Positions 12,131-24,900 of a stretch of DNA of 64,000 nucleotides are shown here, piece after piece. Every line of letters begins with the position of its first letter. Position 1 is the first letter of the stretch. The position numbers and the translations under genes are program-made. Origin of the DNA: Aphidius gifuensis (taxonomy: Eukaryota > Arthropoda > Insecta > Hymenoptera > Braconidae); NCBI RefSeq assembly GCF_014905175.1, contig NC_057788.1, positions 25,514,154-25,578,153 of the forward strand, read 5' to 3'. Under the pieces are notes generated by a model, which saw nothing but the letters and a program-made list of their open reading frames with translations, was not told the origin of the DNA and ran no database searches.

Positions 12131-15028
12131 AATAAAAATAAAAAAAAAAAACACATAGTATAATTAATTAAAAAATTCAAGTAAATATTTTTTATTTTTT
12201 GTATTTATTTTTTGTTAAAAATTTTTCTTTTCAATTAGAAGGAATTAAATTGTTTTTTTTTTTTTATCGACAAATCAATTTGATCGAGGAAGACTGAACT
12301 TATTTTCTTGTATTTATTATAAATTATTAAATTTTTTTATTTTCTTCTGTTTTTTTTTTTGGCACAATACCTGGTGACCGAAATTTTAAACCAAACTCAG
12401 TAATGTTTTGTCTGGTTTTTTTCGTTTGTATTTATTATTATTCTAATTTCTTTGTTTGTTTTTTTTTTTCGTATTTATTTTTCATTACGGCACTCGGTGA
12501 TATTGAATTACCTTCTATTGAATTTAATTTTTTATTATGTCGAGTTGAAATTAAAATTTATAAATTATCAGACACTCGTATGATGAATATAATTCTCATA
12601 ATTAACTTGTTTTTTTTTTTTTTGTATTTTTTTGTTATTAATTTTTTTTTTTTTTGTATTTTTTTTTGTTCTTTTTTAAAATTTTGAGGACTAGATTTTT
12701 ACTAACCTACTAGCTGAATTATTTACAGATTAATTTATAATTATTATTTATTTTTTTTATTCATATAAATACGAGAAAATTCACGTGTCGTATTAACATT
12801 AATAAACTTTTTAATAAAATCAATATTACATAATTTAAATTGATGATAATAATTGTATGAATCTTTTTTATAATTTTCGATTAGCCTTGAGTATCGCATT
12901 AACTCGTAATTTTTTTTTTTCCTTTTCACAAGACATTTGTATAATTAGGAGATTTAAACTAATTCTAGGCAGTATAGAATTAATAATTATATTCATGAAA
13001 ATTATCTGGAATTTCTTTTGTTGTTTTTTTTTTCAAATTTTAATCAGCTTATATTTTTTCATTTAATTTATTTTCTGCTTGTTTAATTAACTTTTTTTCT
13101 AAATGTTTTATTTTGATAGAAAACAAAACTTCTATTGTTCAAAAAAAATTCATTAAAAAAAAATTTAATTGCAAATTTTTAATCCAATTATTCTTTTGTT
13201 GATATAGATTTTTTTTAATAACAATAGTTTTTTTTTTTTTTTTCGTTTCAAATATAATTATTTTTTAATTAAATAGCTTTTATCGAACATGAAAATTTTA
13301 TAATGTTCATTTAGTAGAGAAACAAGCGAACAATTTTTAATTAGTTATTATATTTTGTAAATTAAATCGTCAGAATGAATATTAATGGGCACAGATGGCT
13401 TTGTTTTGTTTGTTTTTTTCCAGTTGTTTTATCAATTTTTAATTCATTATACTTTTGGTTTATTTTGAACAAAAAAAAAATCTAATTATCTCGTATTTAT
13501 TCATGAGTTTAATTTTGTATAACTATTTCTTTGTTATTTTATAAATTATAATGCATCGATCAATTCTTTAGCAACAAATTAAACTCAACTATTTTTTTTT
13601 TTTTTTTTTATTATTATTTTTTAAGGACTATCCACTGACAGTAGAAAACGACGATAATTATACATCATTATTTTATTATTTTTTTCATATCCAAATTGTT
13701 CATTTACATCCTTTCTATAATCGAAATTACATATTATTTTTTAGTTTTTTTTATTTCTTTCAAAATCTATATTAAATTGAAAAATTATGCAATTTAATCA
13801 GTGTAATCATGTGCATTAGTAATAAATCTAAAAAAAAAAAATAATTTATTTTTACAAATAATTGTAAATTGTAAATAATTACATTCGATAAATTCTTAAA
13901 TTAAAAATGGCAGTACAACAATTTAAAAAATTTTATTTTTTAAATTTACGTTAATTATACTACAATATTATTGTAGTAGTTGTTTTTGTTTTCTTTAAAA
14001 ATTTGTCATTAATTGAAATTTGTTTCTTTAATTTTTTTTGTCTTTCTAAGATAGTAAAGATTTTTTAATTTTCACAATGAGATTAAATTAGTAAATGCGT
14101 GGAAAAGATTTTAATGGAGAATTGATTCGACTGAGATGACACTTGCTTTATTAATTTTATTATTATTATTATTACTTTGTTGATCAATTTTTTAAATGGG
14201 ATTTCAAATTTTTGCAGGCATTGCCTTTTTTTTTTGTTTTAAATGGTCCAATTATCACCTGGTTTAGACAAAAAATTTATTAATTTTTTTTCATTTGAAT
14301 TTTTCATTATATGCAAATACAGGCATTGGCTTGGTCCCGAGCACGAGTTGTATGTCGTGTTTGAATATCAAAAAAAAAGCGCATCGATTCTCTTGATTTT
14401 TAAATAAATCTCTCCATTTTATTATTTTATTATTATATTAATTATAAAATTTTGTTATTTATCCTTTTTTTTTCTCAAACTCGCCTCTAAATTATCGTCA
14501 CTTTACTCATCAGTGTCATTGGTAATTTTGTCCTTACAATTATTATTTTTTTAATAATTATAATAAACAAATAATAGCTAATAAAAATAAATAACCAATA
14601 TAGTATAATATTTATAACTCAATATTATTATAATTATTATTACTATTATTATTAAGTATTATTTTTTGGCTATTTTATTTATATACAGTGCGTTTGATAA
14701 TTTTTGAGCAATGACATAAAAAAATAAAATAAAAAATAATATAAATAATTTAAAAAATATTGATGATAATTATTGAAGCAAAAAAAAAAGAAAAAAAATA
14801 TGACTATTATAATTTATTTATATATATATAAATATATTAATATTTAGAATATTTCGTGCAATTTTATTTTTTTATCTCAATAATTTTATTATATGACAAA
14901 ACTAATGCGTCTTATTTTTTTTTTTTTTTGTTTAATATCTTCAAGGCTTGACACATCTTGGCCCTCATGATTTAATTTCAATGGTATTCATTATTATTAT
15001 TACTATCATCATAATGATTTATAATAAT
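12131..15028. other. Gene-poor AT-rich intergenic DNA
   Basis: About 2.9 kb between DNase II and the channel gene. It is dominated by T and A homopolymers, and some long open frames here (for example 12403-12687 +) are only Phe/Ile/Leu-rich products of T runs. Nothing coding, structural RNA or repeated was supported. Confidence 0.6.
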
Positions 15029-15913
15029 TTACGTTAAAAGTATAAGCATTGATTCAATATACCTACTTCGTGCTTGTCCATTTTTAACTTTCATTTTATT
15101 TGTATCATCTTGTATTTGATTTTCACTATTAGCTGGTACGTGCTCATCAATTGGCGACAAGCGATCACTACTAGTAGCACCACCACCACTTCCAACATCC
15201 GGTATTTTAATAATACAATCATTATATGTATCATCTGAATCACCATCAAATGATTTATCATTAACATGAATTTTAACAACAGCATCAACTGGATAATTAA
15301 TATTATCACTTGATGATGAACCATAGAAATTTATCATTTTACATGAATCAGATGTTGTATTATCTGTACTTTGTTCATCACATTTTTCACATAATTCAAA
15401 TAAATAATTATCATCATTATCATCATGATGATTAATATTTTTTTTAATGATATTATTATCATCATCATCATCATCATTATTTTCACATTTAATACATATT
15501 AAATCATTATTATCATCATTACAATGATAATTATCATAACGATATTGTTCAATATATTTATCAGATCTACTTGTTGGTGTTTTTGGACGATATGAACATG
15601 TACGTGATTCTAAATCACATTCTATGCATAATAATAAATTTGATTTACTACCATTTTTTTTATTAAAACCATTACATGTACCAATTTTATTATTATCATC
15701 ATCATCATTATTATAATCACAATCACTATCATAAAAAATATGACTTGGACTACCAATTGACATTGTACATGGTGTTGATGGTGTTGTTAAACATTCATGA
15801 CAATTATCATTGTAATATGATTTTTTAATATTATTAATTTTATCAATTGTTGATTGTAATAATAAGCCACGTTTATTATTAATATTATTATCATTACGTG
15901 GCATTATTTCTTG
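15029..15913 (-). CDS. In-frame 3' extension of the channel ORF
   Basis: Directly after the channel's TAA at 15916-15914 the same reading frame stays open for 294 sense codons before a stop at 15029. An ATG sits four codons after the TAA at 15904. The predicted chain is Asn/Asp/Ser-rich and has four spaced cysteine pairs of the form CxEC/CxKC (CHEC, CIEC, CIKC, CEKC), followed by a more ordinary C-terminal stretch (VVKIHVND, RLSPIDEHVP). It could be a stop-codon readthrough extension, a second cistron, or a former exon cut off by a recent nonsense change. I cannot tell which. No known domain was recognised. Confidence 0.5.
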   Translation of the reverse strand, partial: QEIMPRNDNNINNKRGLLLQSTIDKINNIKKSYYNDNCHECLTTPSTPCTMSIGSPSHIFYDSDCDYNNDDDDNNKIGTCNGFNKKNGSKSNLLLCIECDLESRTCSYRPKTPTSRSDKYIEQYRYDNYHCNDDNNDLICIKCENNDDDDDDNNIIKKNINHHDDNDDNYLFELCEKCDEQSTDNTTSDSCKMINFYGSSSSDNINYPVDAVVKIHVNDKSFDGDSDDTYNDCIIKIPDVGSGGGATSSDRLSPIDEHVPANSENQIQDDTNKMKVKNGQARSRYIESMLILLT

Positions 15914-18900
15914 TTAAATAATACTTTCACGATTACGTTCATTATCTTCAATACTTGATGTTGAACTTGTACGACGTATTTGCATTTCAATTTCAGCTAA
16001 ACGATGTTCAACAATATATTGTTGATGATTTAATTTATCAGATAATGCTGTATTTTCACTTTCAAGACCCATTAAACGTTCACGTAAACGTTTTATTTCA
16101 GCAACAAGTATATCATGTCCAGCACTACCTGTTACTGGTGTTAATGCACCTTCAGACACTAATTGTGTCATGCTATTGCATGTCATACCTTTAATTAAAA
16201 TAATTAAAAATAATAAATTAATTAAATATTTATTTATTTATTTATATATTTTATATAATAAAAAATAAATTACCAGAATGAGTTGATTGCCGTCCAATTG
16301 ATAATTGTGTTGCTATTGATCTTGCTGCTCTTGCAGTATGATCCTCACTGCTTCTAGCACTGCTTGTTGCACTCATTGGACTATCAGCACTTCTTGTTGC
16401 TGCTGTTGTTGCAATACCACTACCACCACCACCACTACCACCACTAGCAACAACAACAGTACCATCATTATCACCAATTCTTAATCCATGATGATATGAT
16501 GATCCAGTTATTGGACTTGGACTTGGTGAAAATAATGAACGTGTTGTACGTAATTCAATTGGTGATATCCACATGTCTTCAATTGGTATTCTACCTCTTG
16601 ATTCAACAAGACCTGGAGTACTTTGACTTCTTCCCATTGCAGCTGTTAATAAATTTTCATTAAATTAATTTACAATTTTTTCTTTCAAGTATATAAGTTT
16701 ATATTTTTGTTATTTATTATACCTTTTTCTAAGGGTGCTTTTTTATATTTTTCAAGTCGTTTTACTGCAATTGACTCAAGACGTACTCGTGCTGCTGGAT
16801 ACTCCTTCAGCACATCCCACATATCCTTTTTACTCAGTACAAATAGGTCGGAATAACCGACTGAGCGTACACTTGCTGTACGGCGATTACCTACGACGAT
16901 GTAGCCATTTAATGGTTATCAGGTTGTTTCAACCAAATTAATAACACATCTCGAAATTATTATTAATTTATTATTTTTATTTATTAATTTAAATTGATTA
17001 ATATATAAACAACTTTATTTTTTAAATGAAAATTTAATATTTATAATTGTTTTTAATTTATATTTAAATATATGAGCAATTAGAAATACTTGCGCTTTTC
17101 ATAATCAATTTTAAATCAATTTCTTGATATAAATTAATGCACTCGAGATATGTTGGACATTGCGGAAATGAAAATATACAAAATGTCTCATAAAAATATT
17201 ATATTGGGTAAATATTGATATGACTAGTGTGAGAAATTTGAAATTTTGATTGACACATATATATATATTTGTGTATATCAAAATTTAACATCCCAACATT
17301 TCAGCCTCATCGGTCTCGTGAAATAATTCGATATATTCACGCATTCAGGCATTTTATCAAGATTGTGACGTATACCGGAATGGAATATCGATTTTATTTT
17401 TTTCATCCACTTCGATTTACGTCAGTCTTTTTTATATTTTTGCTCTATTATTTTATTATTTTTTAAAATTAAATTTTATCAATATTTATTTTGAATATAT
17501 TTCTTTATTTAATATGCCAAAAAAAAAAAAATAAAAAAATAAATATTATATAAATATCTACTATAGCGGATGCAAGGTGTTTCGCTCGATAACTACATTA
17601 TGCAATTAATAAATATTAATGTTAAAAAAAAAAAAAAAGCATTATTAATAAAAATATTTTTTTAATCATCGAGCTTGTAATTTAAAAATGGAAAAAATAT
17701 TAAAAAAGCTTTTATCTTGGTTCATTTGCAAGAGTTACATTATCAAGTGTTTGCTTATTTTTAATTTAATTTGTTTAATTATTTTTTTCAACAAACATAA
17801 AATAATATAAAGTTGAATTAGTTATTTAAAAAAAATATTGAATTTGCACGCAATAGGAAAGATAATATATTGAGCAATTTATCAGATAATAATTAATAAT
17901 TATATATACATATCAAAGTGCAGTGTTCAAGTGAATCATTAAAAAAACATTTCGCCTATTTACAAAATTTATGCAATTTTAGATTGCTAATAAATGCTTG
18001 TTTATTTAAAATATATATATAGTAATTACTAATTAGCATTGCTCTTTTAAGTAGATTAAACTTTAAACCAAATAAATTACGAAAATGTTTTTTTAATGAT
18101 AACACGGATAAAATAACAATTAATCAAGTTGGCCTCCAAAAGGATAAAAGAATAAAGGGCATAGCGAAAAAAAAAAAAATATAAAAAAAATGAATAAATA
18201 TATTCGAGTTAAATTGATGATGATCATGATGATGCACGAAATGCCCTTTCAGCAACGTAAACTAACCTTTTGAATTACAAGAAAAAAAAATTCAACAACA
18301 ATAAATGAGCCATAGTTTATCTTGTAAACAAAAAAAAAAAAAAGAGAAAACTTGACATGAAAAATGTTTGAAAATCTAAGCAAGTTTACATATAACGTAT
18401 ATACTTTAAAATATCAAGCTCATCTTCATCGATTTAACTCAAAAATTATGGTAAGTAGATATAGAAAAAAAAATAGTTCTACACGGACGAGGGTGAAAGT
18501 ATATTATAATAATGAAAAATCGTGAATTATATGAAAATGAAAAATGTGAAAAATATTTATGTAAAATATAAACAAGTATATAAATTTAATTCTTTTTTTT
18601 TTTTCAAGATTTTTTTAATATAATGTTATTATTATGAAAAAAAAAAAAACGTAAGAGAAGGGTGAATAAAAGTGTCAAGACAGCGGTGACAAAGTAAGGG
18701 TGTCGAATTGAATAAAGAATATAATAAAAAATGATGGTGTTTATGTCGAGATAAAAAAAGTAAGTTAAAACGTTCAATTACTTGATTCAATGAATTTTTT
18801 TTTTCTCAAGAGATAATGAAGTAAAGTTTTAATATACCAAAAAAAAAAAGGGTTAGCCAAAAAAAGTTGTAATATAAAAAAGTAAGAGGTATAGATTAAA

Positions 18901-21900
18901 AAAAAAAAAAATAGTAATTAATTAATTTAATTGATGTTGAACATACCGAGATTTTAATTGATATTATTTAAATGGTTTTTGTTTTTATAATGATTTAATA
19001 TTTTTTTTGTCTAATAATGGTGAGGTGATTAAATTAAATATTACGTGAAATATGATGAAAAAATATTTCGCGTGGGAAATAGCGCTCACTGGCTATCTGA
19101 CGGGCCACCTGGACTGCACTTGGAATATTTACCGCACTCTTTACCTGCGGTCCCCATATTGAGAATGCTGATTTCCCCGAAGTAAGAACCAGCTTTCAAT
19201 GTTGCAAGTACGGTTTTTCCATTATCAGCAACAACTTGAAGACGACCTCTATTTACAATGTACATTTCTTTTCCCACCTCGCCTGCATTTTCCATTTGAA
19301 AATTAAATTAAAATAAAACAATTATACATATATATTTTAGTTTAAATTAATTTTAAATTATTTTAAAATCACTTTGAGTAAATTATAAAATCATAATGAC
19401 ATAAAATTTCGTTATGAATATAAATAATTCAATTGTCTTGAAAAATTAATAAAACTTTTAAATTGAGTTATGATTTTTTTACTAGTTTAAATGATATTTT
19501 TTTTTTTAATTATAATAAATTTTAAAACTTTGATAAATTCATAATAATAATATTTAAAGTTTTTAAATTTTTTTAAAAATTAATTACTTTTATGAGAAAA
19601 AAAAAAATTAAACTATACCTTTTCGACAAATGTAATCTCCTGGTGAGAATAAAACTGGTCTCAATCGTAAAACAAGTTCACACAAAAATCCAGCTTCAGT
19701 ATTTTGAAATATTTCAACTCTTCTAAGTGTATCAAGATGAACATTGATCGCAATTTCAGCCTTGAGTTTGTCTGTAACACACAGACAGACAGACACAAAC
19801 AACACGTCATCATTAAAGGTAAAAAATAAAATATAAAAATGATTGAGTATGACATTGATTATCCATTTAAAAATAATTAATAAAAAAAAATATATATATA
19901 TTTTATAAATTAAAGTACTGTATGACATTTCTAGTTGTTTGAATTTGACATTATATATGTAGAGTTTTGAAATTGTTGAAGGGTTATCACTTATCACCAA
20001 CTTGCATCTCATTAACAAGTGACATTGATTGATGACACTTTATTTATAATTCAACAAGTATTTATAAAATATTTCTATATGTTAAATTGAAAATTAAAAT
20101 TGAGCTTTAACTTACCAGGTAAACAGCTAACAGCTTTTTCTTCATCTGAACATTTTTGTGTAAGCCACAAATAATCAAACCATTTTATAACTTTTATCTG
20201 AAGATGATTTGGCACTCTTCGCATTCTCATATAAGTTTTGACTCCATCAAGTTTAGCTAAAACATAAATAAATATATAAAAAATTAATTTTTCATCAAAC
20301 TTTTTAAACTTTTTATTAATTTATCTGTAAATTTATTTAAATAATAATTTATTTTTTTAATATTTTTTTATAATGAATAACAGAATGAAAAAAAAAAAAA
20401 AAATTACGTAAAATAAGAAAAACTGCTTGACATCAAAAAGTTAAGCAGAAAGTTGAGAAGGTAAGAAAATAAATTATTAAAATAGAAAAAAAAAAAATTA
20501 AAGTATTCTTTGAAAATTTAAGATTAAAAAAAAAAAAACATGACACTGCCTCAAGGGTTGTTTATAATGGTTGATTTTAAAAATAGAATAGACACTTGAG
20601 GTGTTGTTTTTTCCACGTGAATAAAAAAAAAAAAATAGTTTATAAAAAATACTAGCAAATATTCATGAGATGATTTCAAGGGAATAGCTAAAAAAAAAAA
20701 CCCTTTTTAAATATTCATTGATTTTTTTTTTGGTATCATTTCATCCATATTATTATTATTTTTTTTTTATTTTCCACTTGAAGCTTACAAGGTTAGTGAA
20801 TGTAGCTAATACAACAAAAGAATTAAATAATAAAAAAAGTTGAAATAATATTTGTAAAGTAAAATAAAGTGCAGGTAGATTGCAGTTAAAGAAACTAAAA
20901 TAAGTTTGGATAAAGTAGAGTCGTTAGTAATACCATGGCTATTTTTTTTCTATGCCAAGTATTTTTTTTTTTTTTATCCCTAACTCTTTTTTTTTTTTTT
21001 TCTTTCTTTCAATCTATTTTTTTCTCTTTTTCCCCTCAATTATTTATATTTTTATTATCAAAAATAAATAAAATAAAATATATCAATGTGCATGGTACAT
21101 TTCATTGAACTTTACACTTAATTAATTTATTTACTCCAAAAAATTTATAAAAGTTAAAATAAAAACTTTTATTATTATTTATTATCAAATTAAAAATAAT
21201 AAAAACTTTTTCTATTTTAAAATCGTGTATGTATTATTGAAAAATGTTTTATTTTCAATACAAAATTCAGTATAATAATAATAACGGTTTAATTTAAAAA
21301 GCTAATTTTTCAATTTACAGTTATCGATTATAGTTTGTGAAATAAAAAAAAAAAAAAAAACTTGAAGAATATATGAATAATATGAACAGCAATATTATGA
21401 GCATAAAAGATAATGTCAGTTTGAATTTTGTATTTATATTTCAGAGTATTATATTTCATAAATTCAAAACAACTATTATGCTATTTATATACTTATAGTT
21501 TATTATAATATATAAATGTTTATTATATGAATTACTGTTTTTTTTTTTATCTTTTATAAATGAAAATATCAAATTATTTATGGAAATATATAAATATCTA
21601 CAAAAATTATTACTACCATAATATTTATAAGATAAAATTATAATGAGAAAAATTATTTTTTAATAGAAAACCATAACTGCACATTTGTGACCATAAAGCA
21701 TCTAGTCATAATACATAATTTTATGACAAATATTATGTTAAATGTTTATTATATAAAACTGCATATGTCGTTATATATTAAACATAAATTTTATATGACA
21801 ATTATTAATTCAATGTGAATATCATTTTTAATGTATAATAAATTATTATTATTTTTATAACATAAAAGAGAAAAAAAATAAAATAAAGCTCTATTATTAT

Positions 21901-24900
21901 TATTTTCATTTACAAAAAAAAAAAAAATAATGCTTTTAAAATATTAAAAAAATATTTTCTGCTATATCCAGGGAAAAAAATATATATATATATTTCTATT
22001 AAATAATTTATAAACAAAAATTTTTTTTTCATTAAAAATAAAAAATAATATAAAAACGAAATATAAATGAAAAATATTTATCAAATATTTTTTTTATTGC
22101 CTGAATTGAATTTTAAAAATGTGTATATTTAAATGATAAAAATAATTTTAAATATTATATACTCATGTTATTAAATACATAAAACAAGCAATTTAATTTT
22201 TTAATTATATCAAATATAATAATAATAATAATTTCAACAAAAATAATAAATGTATGCTCGTTAACTGGCGCCCCGGGGTCATTGTACCAATTTTACAAGA
22301 GTGCACGTAGCACGTATAATACCTTCCTAGATATATCTTGAAATTATCAACAAAGCCAACAAAAACTAAAGCAATGTGCAAGGGATAAATAGCAAAACAG
22401 GCTAGAAAAATAAAGGATAAAATTTGAGAGAGAAAATAAAAGAAAAAAAAAAAAATAATAATAATTTAGAAAAATTGCTTTTCGCAACTTTGCCCTAAGC
22501 TATTTTCTTCATTCTCTATCCATCCACTTTTTTACCAAATTTTCATCCCTCGAGTCAACGACAAACGAGACATATTTTTCACCCTCACCTATATCACCCT
22601 TCTACATCTTTGTCGGATTACTAACTTGAATTTTTTACCTTTTTTTTTCTTCTCCTTGCCTTATTTTCATTTTTATTCTCTCCCTCAATATTGAGGGTTG
22701 TTATATATATATTTTCATTTTCTTATTTCATTTCATTTATTATTTATCTATTTTTTTTTTTTTTTTTTTATACAATACAATTTCCTTTCTTTATAAAAAT
22801 ATAAACGAATTTTAAAAATGATAAAAATGATGATATTTGTTGTTATTAAATTTATCTAAAAATTGTGGTAGATTTAATAATGTTATTTGTAAAATGTAAT
22901 AATGAAAAAAAAATAATATAATGTATGTTGATGATTTATGAAGCTATAGTAAATCTTCAATCATTTTTGGCATGTTTCATTTTACTAGACAAATGTATAA
23001 ATTTAAAATCCCTGACATATTTTATAAATTCAGATGGTAGAAATTTTAAATTTATATATGTTTTTTTTATTATACATTGTATATATATCTAGTACATTGT
23101 GAATGCGATTTTATATATATACAGAGGAATGAAAAATAAAAAGATAAAAAATAATAGCACTGGATGGCAATACGACAGTAGAATTCGGCATTTTATTTCG
23201 TCTTACGTCAGCATTTGTTCGATACACTTCAACCTTTTGTTTCTAGCTTTATTTTTTTATCATTTTTTTTCTTTTGCATTTTGTATTCAGTATATATATA
23301 GTTTTTACACGAACTCGGTTTTTTTTTTCTTTGTCATGTCCAGCATTGATAGAAGTTTTTTTTTTTTTAAATAAATAAAAGACTTTAGGAAAAAGATAAA
23401 AAAAAAAAAAAAATGGAAAGGAAAATTCAACTGTAAAGAGTTCAAAGAATATAAAAAATTTACCTTGAAATTCCTTACGTGCTGCACTGACAGAAGTGAC
23501 AATATTGGCAACATGGCCAAGCACTGTTGCAAACAGCAAAAGACCAAAAAGCAGCTGAATTATAACAAACAAATATTCACCCTTACTTCTTGGTCTGAAA
23601 CAACAAAATTCGTAAATTAATTTTAAAAAGTTGTATAAATTAATTAAACTATAATATAAAATAATTAATTATAATTAAAACATATTTCGTGAAACAAAGT
23701 AAATTATTATGATGAAAAATGATATATATCTTACCTTGGAAGATCACCAATAGTTGTCAGAGCCAGTGTACACCAGTAATAACTTTGTAAATATTGCTTG
23801 ACAACATCTGCCGTTTCAGAATCACTAAATACCCAATTTTTACTTCCAAAACCATTGTTTTTACATATAATATGATAGAGGCACCCATTCCAATGAAATA
23901 TCACTAGTAAATAATGTATCAATGATGTTGAACGAAATAAATTTGGATAATTTGTATGACGTTCAGTTCTGTCCATAAATGCCCAAAACCTAATTGACAT
24001 AATAATTATTATTTTTAATTAAACATTATTTCAAAATTTTTCCTTTTGATTTATTAATAATTGACATTTTTATAATTATTCATTTTAAATTGATATAAAT
24101 AATAATAATAATTTTATATTTATCAAGTTTTTAAATAAATAAAATTTAAAAAACTTTATTTACTAAAGTTTTCATAAATTTTATATATTTTTTTAAAAAT
24201 AAAATATATAAAATTCGAGTGATTAATGTTTATCCAACAAAAAAAAAAAAAAAAAAAAAGAAAACTTTATAAAATAATGAAAAATTGATTTGAAATTTTT
24301 TTTTTTCAATATAAAAAAAACATAATGGTATAAAACGAAAAAAAAAAAAAATTGTGGATATTAACTGTCAAAGTAAAAATACATAAAAGCTCTTTGAAAA
24401 ATATTTTTTTAACTTGTCGAGACGTTGATTTATACTTTACAATTTTTTTATTTGATTTTAAATCGATAAAAAAAAAAAAATACCAAGTGGTTGGAAAAGT
24501 TTAATGTTTTTTTTCTTTTTTGAATAGTATATAATATTTGTTTGAATATTTAAGTGTTAAAAATAATATAATAATATACAAACCGATATATTTTAACAAG
24601 CCTAAAACTTCGTAGTATACTGTTAAATCCTATTGATAGATATAAAAAATCAAGTGGCAGCAGGCACAAACAGTCAATATAAAACGTCGTACTGTTCATG
24701 TAATGATTACGTAATTTAACGGCATCTGTTTGTAAGACACCATCTTCAAGATAGCCAGTACGAAAATGAAATACAATATCCACAACGTACAGTAAATCAG
24801 AAAAATAGTCAAGACAAAACCATACGAGTAGTGTTCCTCCTAAAAAAAAAAGAAAAAAAATTTTTATTATTTCCAATAAAGAGCAAATAGATATATAAAT

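Noticed and set aside
12403..12687. Phe/Ile-rich frame that could be a membrane protein
   Set aside because: It is translated from T homopolymers, begins without context, and shows no family motif.
22255..22325. GC-richer stretch considered as a tRNA
   Set aside because: No cloverleaf with A and B boxes could be drawn; it lies in a large intron of the channel gene.
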